A stretch of DNA of 64,000 bases from Eonycteris spelaea. Its lineage: Eukaryota > Chordata > Mammalia > Chiroptera > Pteropodidae. The stretch's first letter is position 1. Every line of letters begins with the position of its first letter. Positions 57,655 through 64,000 of this stretch are shown piece by piece. The notes under the pieces are model-generated. The model saw only the letters and a program-made list of their open reading frames with translations, made no database searches and was not told where the DNA came from. The translations under genes and the position numbers were made by a program. The DNA lies in NCBI GenBank assembly GCA_003508835.1, contig PUFA01000007.1, forward strand, positions 15,399,001 to 15,463,000. The letters are read 5' to 3'.

Positions 57655-58692
57655 ATAACTGACATGAACTCTCCCCCCAAGGGAGTTCCCACAAATTCAT
57701 CTGCCTTGAAAATAGACAGCTCATTCCCTTTAGTACCCCAGAAACACAATAGAATCTTCCAGACTCTCCTTAACCTAGGGGTTATTCCATAAGTTACTCA
57801 CTGCAGAGCAGTACCCCAGTGCAAGAAAAAAGCCTTCTTTTTTCCTCCTGCTCAGCTGTCTGTCTCCAGTTAATTTGTAAATCCCCAACTACGGGACCCA
57901 AGTCGAAAGAGGAAAAGTTTTTGCTTCCCAACAGAGTTGTCAATCTACACTATGGCTTCGTTAGTGCAACAGTGGGATGCTTCAGTATATTATAGTTCTG
58001 CCTATAATAAATTATCTTCACTGTGTCGGTAAAGATATCTGTATTTTATTTCAATGTTAATTATAAATCACTAGAGTTGGAAAATATCATTCTTCTACTG
58101 TGTGGAAGAAGTGAGACAGTTATCCCACAGACGGGGCTGTCACCTCAGCCAAGCTTCTGTCCCTGTCCCACCCTAACTCTGAATATCTTCAGGAACAGCG
58201 AAGCCTACAGTTAAAAGTGTTTTCTTAAGAAGGGACCAGTGAAAACCAGCTAAGACTAAGACAGCCACTGAAGTGACCTCCAGAAGACCTCAAGCTTCAT
58301 TATAATCTAATCTTCATGCTAAATGATACATTTATCAGCACGGTGACAGTTGCCAATCAACATGACAATGAGAAAAAAAAAAATAAAAGGATAGAAAAAA
58401 AATGTTTAACTATGATTCCTAAAAGGTTACTGCCTCCTTCCCAGAAAAATCGACTATTTCTCCCCTCATCCACCTAGACCCAACCCCACCCAATATCAAC
58501 AGCTCTACCATCTTGAGCAGTCAAGAAGTGGATTTGCAAACTAAGTTTTTCCTTCTCCATTTTCTGAGCATTGAATAAAGTTTGTGCTATTACCACTCAC
58601 TTTTGGTCTCCTACTTGGCTTTGCAACACAGAAGGGGAAAAGAATCCCACTTAGGGTCCCCGAAAGGGGGACTTTCACCCCCTTAGTAACAA
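57655..58692 (+). mobile_element. Composite LTR-like element, forward
   Basis: Sequence typical of class I ERV LTRs starts near 57660 with 'tgacatgaactctcccccca' and contains 'ttcatctgccttgaaaatag' and 'ctgtctgtctccagttaatt'. A second LTR-like part (58230-58692) has 'ccttctccattttctgagca' and a polyadenylation signal 'attgaataaagtttgtgc', then 'tcctacttggctttgcaaca'. Between them (about 58000-58220) lies sequence that does not look like an LTR. It may be one LTR with an insertion, or two LTRs. It has no open retroviral frame. Confidence 0.45.
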
Positions 58693-58712
58693 GATCTTGA
58701 CAGTTCTAAGTG

Positions 58713-59332
58713 ACTGTGTTGTGGTGTGTTCAAATCTAAGACCCATGGAACCAATTGAGATTAATTATGAGCCTTTATTAGCCAGCCGGGACTGACTCTC
58801 CCCACTGGAGAATCAGCCCCGAGCTTTCAGAGGAGGCAGTTTATAAAGCCTAAACCCACATCAAACAAGTAAGCAGGTTTACAGAAGCAGAAGTTAGCCA
58901 TTAGTATATCTTTGCACAGGATATCTCCTAGAACTACACCCTAGTTATACATTAAGCAGATTATAGAAGAAGTTGGCTGTTATCGTCTGGTGCAAAAATG
59001 TTTCTGGGGGACTCTTAAATCTTATAGGAAACAGGGCCTGGTAGACAGTTCTGTTATCTGCATCCTGGTGGTGATACTGTTTTTTTTTTTTTTTTTTTTT
59101 TCTTCTTGGGAGCTGGTGCTTGAAGATATCACTCCCTGTCTTGTCTTTGTGACTAGCTTACTGGAGAATTTTCCACTTTTACAACTGATGTGATGAAGAA
59201 TGAGTGGGTTAGAAGGTATAGAATATACACTGAGTTCTTCTAAATCTTAGTCACAACTAGGGTGTCAGTCCAACCAGACCTGGGTTAGGGAAGGGGGACA
59301 GAGAGATGTGCCAAGAACAAGAGGCTCCCTCA
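58713..59332 (-). mobile_element. ERV solo LTR of a third family
   Basis: On the minus strand a TATA box stands in 'ggctttataaactgcc' and a polyadenylation signal in 'gctggctaataaaggctcat', about 75 bases later, which is a convincing U3-R layout. Likely ends on the + strand are 'tgttgtggtgtgttcaaatc' at the left and 'caagaggctccctca' at the right. A 22-T run at 59081-59102 sits in its U3 part. It starts about 20 bp after a forward LTR-like element. Confidence 0.65.
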
Positions 59333-60919
59333 ATAGGGTACTATTTCCATTTTAACAGTGAAGGCAGTGAATAAGACTTCCCACCCCCACAGATGATAAA
59401 GTTTTGAAACCAAAAGGAATACATGCCCTTGATGAAAAGAAACAGCACTGTATTACAGAGTTTCAAACCTCAGGATACCTGGCGTGGTCACAGAATACAG
59501 GCTAATTTGAAGAATAGGGGGGAAAATGTACCTAATTTAAATTGGAATGTGTACCAATATTTTAAATGTTTTGCGTGAATTATTTATGATGGTTCTGGGG
59601 TGAATTTCTATTGTCTTATTCCTTTCCACTTTATTAGAGCAACACATTTTAAATAAGCTAATCTAGCCAACTTCCTTGTGATAGAATGCTTGTAATTCAT
59701 CATGTTACCTGCGTTTATGATATTTATCGGCACGATGAGCCATGCAAGAACAATTACCATATCAGTTTTATTTATCCCATCCCAGTTTATTTGACCCTTT
59801 CCAAATAAATTCCTATATTTACAGTCACCTCAGAGGGGACAACTAAAATGCACTTCTGCACTAAATAAAAGTAATGGCCCCTAATGTGTCTCGGGGATCT
59901 TGGCCCAGGCCTTTTCCTCTAGTAATGTGTTAGGATATTATTGCAAGTTCCTTTATTTTCTCTGCACTAAAACATTGGTTTAAATTTCCCAAGACAAAGC
60001 TGGCATGTTTGAGAGAAGGAATAGACAAAATGCCAAAGAGAATTCTGATGTGAGTTTTACGGAGTAAAGCTCTGTAGAAATCTGTGTGTGGACAGATTGG
60101 CTACAAAATCTACCCAGTAACCCAGCCACACTCCACATCAGTGCTGTCACTTTTTCATGATTCCTGAACCAATGGCTTTTGGCCTCTTAATGACTGGTGC
60201 TGTCGAGGGGTTTAGTTTGACAATGTTATAAATCCAACCATCAAGAGTATCAGAAACACTGGATGAAATGCTTTTCTATTTTTTTTTCCTCCATTGAGTT
60301 TTATAAATGAAACATATTGTTCTTCACTGTGGAACTAATTTGCTTTCTGAAAGAAAGCCCTTTGGTAGTTTATAAGCTCTTTCCACATTACCAAAGTGAA
60401 AGGATACTAAGAAATTAGTACTGATGTTAAAGAAAAAAAGGATGACTGCAATTGTTTTATTCTTAAGAGATATTTTTTTCTTATTGCAAAACATTTACCA
60501 ACAAATGGAAGAGCTATCTTCTCTCTTCTCCTTTTCCCTTAGACAAAGTACTGTAGGATATTAAGGAACAAGATGATCATCTTTCTGTCATATAATTGAT
60601 AATGCACTTAAAAAAGAATAACTTTTTTATCATCTGCAATCATCAATTCCTCAGCATTAGAAACTCTTGGAAAGAGCACTAAATGGATTTCAGTGGGGAT
60701 GTTTGTAGTTCAGCAGTTTTCTATATGCCTTATTGATGGTATGATTTTAACCAATAAATGGTTGCTGCTGTGTGCTTTACCAAAGTAAGGATGGGCAGAG
60801 GAAGAGTTTACTGGCTGTTCAGAATGTCCTGCCTATCAACCCAGATTCTCCCTGTTAGTCAGTGGGACCACTGAGCTCATAATGGTGCACTTGTATCTCT
60901 TCTCGCCTCCCACTGACTG
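59333..60919. other. Unassigned sequence between LTRs, possible conserved non-coding DNA
   Basis: 1.6 kb without a recognisable repeat or gene lies in an otherwise LTR-filled neighbourhood. The part 59600-60740 has long AT-rich words with TAAT cores and no repeat signature, for example 'gtttatgatatttatcggca' and 'ggactctg'-free, balanced composition. Constraint is possible but not shown. Confidence 0.3.
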
Positions 60920-61468
60920 TGTAGGGGAGAAACCTAATTTTCCCTGTACCCTCTTGGCTCAGCATCTATAACAAAAGACAGATTAACAAGAGAAAGCCAA
61001 TAGAAGTTTATTAACATATATATCTCTTACATACTTGGGAGCTATTCAGAGGAAAATGAGTAATTCAAAACAGTGGCTTAGAACTCAGTCGTATTTAGAA
61101 TCTTCAGCAAAGAACCATAAATATGTGGAGAAATGACAGAACAAAGGAAATCAATTTTAGGCTTATAAGAGTGACAAACTATGGGGCAGTAAATTAATGA
61201 TAGGTAGATAAAGCTTTAGAAAACTTAGTTGTATAGAGTCTACTGGTGCCTTCTACAAGCCGATAGGGTCTAAAGTCATCTCTAGTTATTAAATTTTGTT
61301 CTTCCTGGTAGAGAGGGGAAGAGCGACACCTAAAATTTGTTTTCTGCTTTTAGACAAATCAGAGGGCAGGGAGCTTTTCTTGTATCTGCTTCTTCTCAGT
61401 TACCTTCAGCTCAAAATCATCCTTATGCCAAAGTGGTATATTTTGGGATGGCGTATTCTGCTATCTTT
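60920..61468 (-). mobile_element. ERV solo LTR, recurring family, copy 5
   Basis: Minus strand. The + strand opens 'tgtaggggagaaacctaatt', contains 'agacagattaacaagagaaa' with 'gtttattaacatatatatct', 'caaagaaccataaatatgtg' and 'tgtatctgcttcttctcagt', and ends 'gcgtattctgctatctttt'. The inverted polyadenylation signal in 'gtttattaac' is intact. It is the closest of the family to copy 1 in overall layout. Confidence 0.75.
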
Positions 61469-61472
61469 TAAT

Positions 61473-62057
61473 TGATACCAAGAGATATTGAGATATCTTC
61501 AGAAGGGGACCAAAGTTTTGCCACTCTAAAGCTGTCTTTGGGATGTTGATTTTAAGCTGTATTAAGCTGTATTAAGAAACAAAAGACTCAGAAAGAAACA
61601 TGGACCCTCCCACTTTCTTGCCTAAGAGATTAAGATGGAAAGGCTGCTGCAGGAAGGGAATCTTCGGACTGTTGTCCTTCACCTAATTTGAACTGAGTGT
61701 GATGGGTGGGAGGGATCCAGGAGGGGGCCTGGTGGCTGGATCAACCCTGTGTCCCATTGTGTCACCTGGCAGGAATTTGCCTGCTGTGTATATTTCTCTC
61801 TCCCTCAATTACCTGAACATTTTCCATTTTCTCTTTTGAGGTCCAAACACCCCCATCCCCCTTTGTCCAAAGTGTCATATATATTCCAATTTTGTCATGC
61901 AGCCTTTGGAATTTTCTTGCTTATGTGAATATGTGTTATGTGTATATGTATTAAAATTTGATTTTCTCCTGTTAATCCACTGAATGTCATTTGAATTATT
62001 AACCTAGATAGAACTTAGAAGGTGGGAGGAAAAGTACTTCTTTTTTTAGCCCCCCCA
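61473..62057 (+). mobile_element. ERV solo LTR of another family, forward
   Basis: Starts 'tgataccaagagatattgag' and ends near 'cttctttttttagccccccc'. It contains a TATA-like 'gtgtcatatatattcc' and a mutated polyadenylation position 'tatgtattaaaatttgattt', followed by 'tctcctgttaatccactgaa' and 'ggtgggaggaaaagtacttc'. The last phrases resemble the end region of the recurring LTR family, which suggests a related class I group. Only about 5 bp separate it from copy 5, which points the other way. Confidence 0.6.
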
Positions 62058-64000
62058 TACTCCTTACCTAGGACAGGTATGAAAATGCTTGTCCCAGATC
62101 CCTTATGAATTTTCATTAGATCTATAACCTATGTCTTCCTTTAAAGCATGATCTCCGTTGAGGTTTTTAAATGACATTCAGACTAGGTGACGCATACGTG
62201 GACTTCCGGCAAGATCTCTCATTTTTTAAATTCAGCTTCCCATTTGGCAATATGTGTGGAGCAGAACGGATTTTTATTACAAAATATTTGTTTGGTTTTT
62301 TTTTCCTGGGGAAAGATCGTGCTGCTTTACTCCACTAGTTTCAAGCTCACTTAGCAAAATGTGAATGACAACTTTGATCTTCAGTGTGTGCGTTGTCACC
62401 TTGTGCCGCAATAACCAGTTGTGTTCCAGCTAGAGGCTGCTCTGTCCATCTCAGTCTCAGAGGGAATGGGCCCAAAGAGAGACATAAGGTTTCAACAGAG
62501 AATAAAACTGTGTTGTTGTGAGCTATGGAGATTTAGTAACATCTGTTACTATGACATCACCTAGTTTCTGCTGGGATGCTGTCCTTTATGGAGATTTGAG
62601 GAGTAAAGGCACGCTGTTCCTTGATGATGACGACTACATGCCAGGCAATTCAGTAAGAGCTCATTAGGGGGAAAGCTTAAAGGAATACGCATTATCAAAA
62701 TTGGGATAAAGTGTATTTATGATGACTCAGACGCCATGTATAATCCTGGCCTGGGGTTCTCCATTTTGTTTTGGCGGGATGATTTTGTTAGTGTGGTCCT
62801 TCTTTCCATCAGAGAAGGAACTTCAAACAAATGTCAGAAACTCATTCTCACTAAGTTGAACTAAAAGAATTTATCGGCCATTTAATAGGGATTTTAAATG
62901 GGGAAGTCATTTCACAAAAACTTTCAAGGTTAATGTTTCATTATAGTTAGATTTAGGAGTTTACAAGTCACCAGAAATTATGTCTATTTTTTTCTCTTAC
63001 ATTTTCTTTTCTTTGTACTGGTTTTCTTCTCAGATAAGCTCTGCCATATGGGAGGAAGGATGGTCATTGGAAACTCTGAGGTTAAACCAGCCAGATAATT
63101 TGAAGTCCCAGAGAAGACAGTATCCTTTTTGAAAATAGGTGACGTCACGGGAGAGCCTCTGATTGAGTCATGTTGGGTCATGTGCTAGTTGTTGCTTAAG
63201 CTCGTAGCTCTCTAATTTTCCAGGTTGGCATCGTGTGCCACATGTGTAGTAATGAGAGAGAGGAGAGTCTCAGCCAAACTATATGGAATGGGTTTTCCAC
63301 CAGAAAAAGAGTTCAGTTGTGAGTAGAAAGGAGGGAGAAAAATATTTTGGAAAGATAAAAGCAGTGGCTAGACTAGAACACTACTTATTTATCTTTTGAT
63401 TGGGCAATCTGGTGGCCAGTTAAAACCTAGTGCTCTGGAGTTCAAGGTCAGTAATAGCAGGAAGAGTTTAGTTGTTGAAACATGGGCGTTATCCAATGTC
63501 ATCTCAAATATGCAACCCATCGATAAGGCAAAGTTGAGTTTATTGCTTTTCTTGGTAAGAGAATATGCAACTAACACAGTTTTGGTAGTGTCTCAGGGAA
63601 ATGCAGGGTTGGAATTTACTGATAATTGGAAGCTAAGGTGTATCTTTCAATGTCAGCATTGAAGGGAGGAGGAGGGCTTAATTAGAATTGGATAAGAACC
63701 ATGATATCACAGTTTAGGATTGGTAGAAACTTGAAGGCAAGGATTTCAAGGGGAGAGGTTTGAAAAGTCCTTAGGGCATAATTGCCTATTGATGCATTCT
63801 GTTGAAGAATTGATGGAAATTTCTGTAAATAAGGAAGTTTTTGTAATGAGCAATAAAGTTATTTGCCTGGGCAAGAGACTCACAGAATCCTCAAGTCATA
63901 TTAATGTAGACAGCTCTGTGAGGGAAAGTGTTTTTCTTCTCAATGTCCATGCTGTGAGTGGGAATAGATGGTTTTTGTTCTTAGCATCTTTTGACTTAAA
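62058..64000. other. Unassigned sequence
   Basis: Nearly 2 kb have no recognised repeat and no supported gene. The composition is less AT-rich than most of the window at 62330-62480. Overlapping frames at 63389-63662 on both strands have no recognisable product. An exon of an unknown transcript cannot be excluded by eye. Confidence 0.3.

Noticed and set aside
59081..59102. Twenty-two-T run as a retroposon tail
   Set aside because: It lies inside an LTR, with LTR-like sequence continuing on both sides, so an expanded homopolymer is the simpler reading.
54022..62057. A full endogenous retrovirus lying between two of the LTRs
   Set aside because: Neighbouring LTRs belong to different families or orientations. 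The sequence between them contains no recognisable gag, protease, polymerase or envelope remains.
1..64000. CRISPR arrays, operons, riboswitches, phage or other prokaryotic systems
   Set aside because: Repeat content and coding density are those of mammalian DNA. No regularly spaced direct repeats and no runs of closely packed genes exist.

Overview
This window looks like vertebrate, specifically placental-mammal, nuclear DNA. It is AT-rich and visibly poor in CpG. It is filled with interspersed repeats of families shared by placental mammals: MIR, L2, old and middle-aged L1, MaLR/ERVL LTRs, MER5/MER20-type hAT elements and a Tigger-type element, with many (CA)n, (TG)n and (CT)n microsatellites. 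I found no protein-coding gene. The longest open frames are only about 100-135 codons, have no recognisable domains, and mostly lie in repeats or low-complexity tracts. No rRNA, tRNA, snRNA, CpG island or CRISPR array is visible. The best reading is an intergenic region or a large intron. The young-looking L1 3' ends, in reverse orientation at about 12.0, 32.1 and 37.1 kb, carry a tail motif I associate with bat L1s. I recognise no lineage-specific tRNA-derived SINE of the carnivore, ruminant, pig, horse or vesper-bat kinds. A bat without abundant SINEs is therefore a plausible but unproven source.

Layout. 0-11 kb: a Tigger-like element, a (CT/CA/TA) microsatellite, MIRs, a long L2 3' part and an ERVL-like LTR, separated by stretches where I see nothing. 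11-16 kb: the first copy of a recurring ERV LTR family, a reverse L1 3' end, a 48-bp tandem duplication, a composite L1 3' region, a long reverse L2 and a MIR. 16-24 kb: reverse L1M pieces, a small L2, two MaLR-type LTRs and a MIR. 24-29 kb: mostly unassigned sequence with one L2. 29-31.1 kb: L1 ORF2 and 3' UTR remains ending in a poly-A. 31-36 kb: partly unassigned sequence, then a strongly conserved inverted repeat at 34.2-35.4 kb. 36-40.3 kb: an old reverse L1M split by a younger reverse L1, an ERV LTR and another old reverse LINE. 40.3-54 kb: scattered MIR, L2 and MER20 fragments, microsatellites and one LTR. 54-62.1 kb: a dense cluster of seven solo-type LTRs in both orientations. 62.1-64 kb: nothing assigned.

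No genes were found, so there is no pathway to describe. The most unusual structures are three. The first is the inverted repeat at 34.2-35.4 kb, whose arms agree at roughly nine positions in ten. The second is the LTR cluster in the last 10 kb, including two pairs of different LTRs pointing towards or away from each other with almost no spacer. The third is one LTR family present six times in the window, five of them in the same orientation. Repeat family names come from recognising remembered consensus patterns by eye. Boundaries are approximate to tens of bases unless a terminal motif is quoted.
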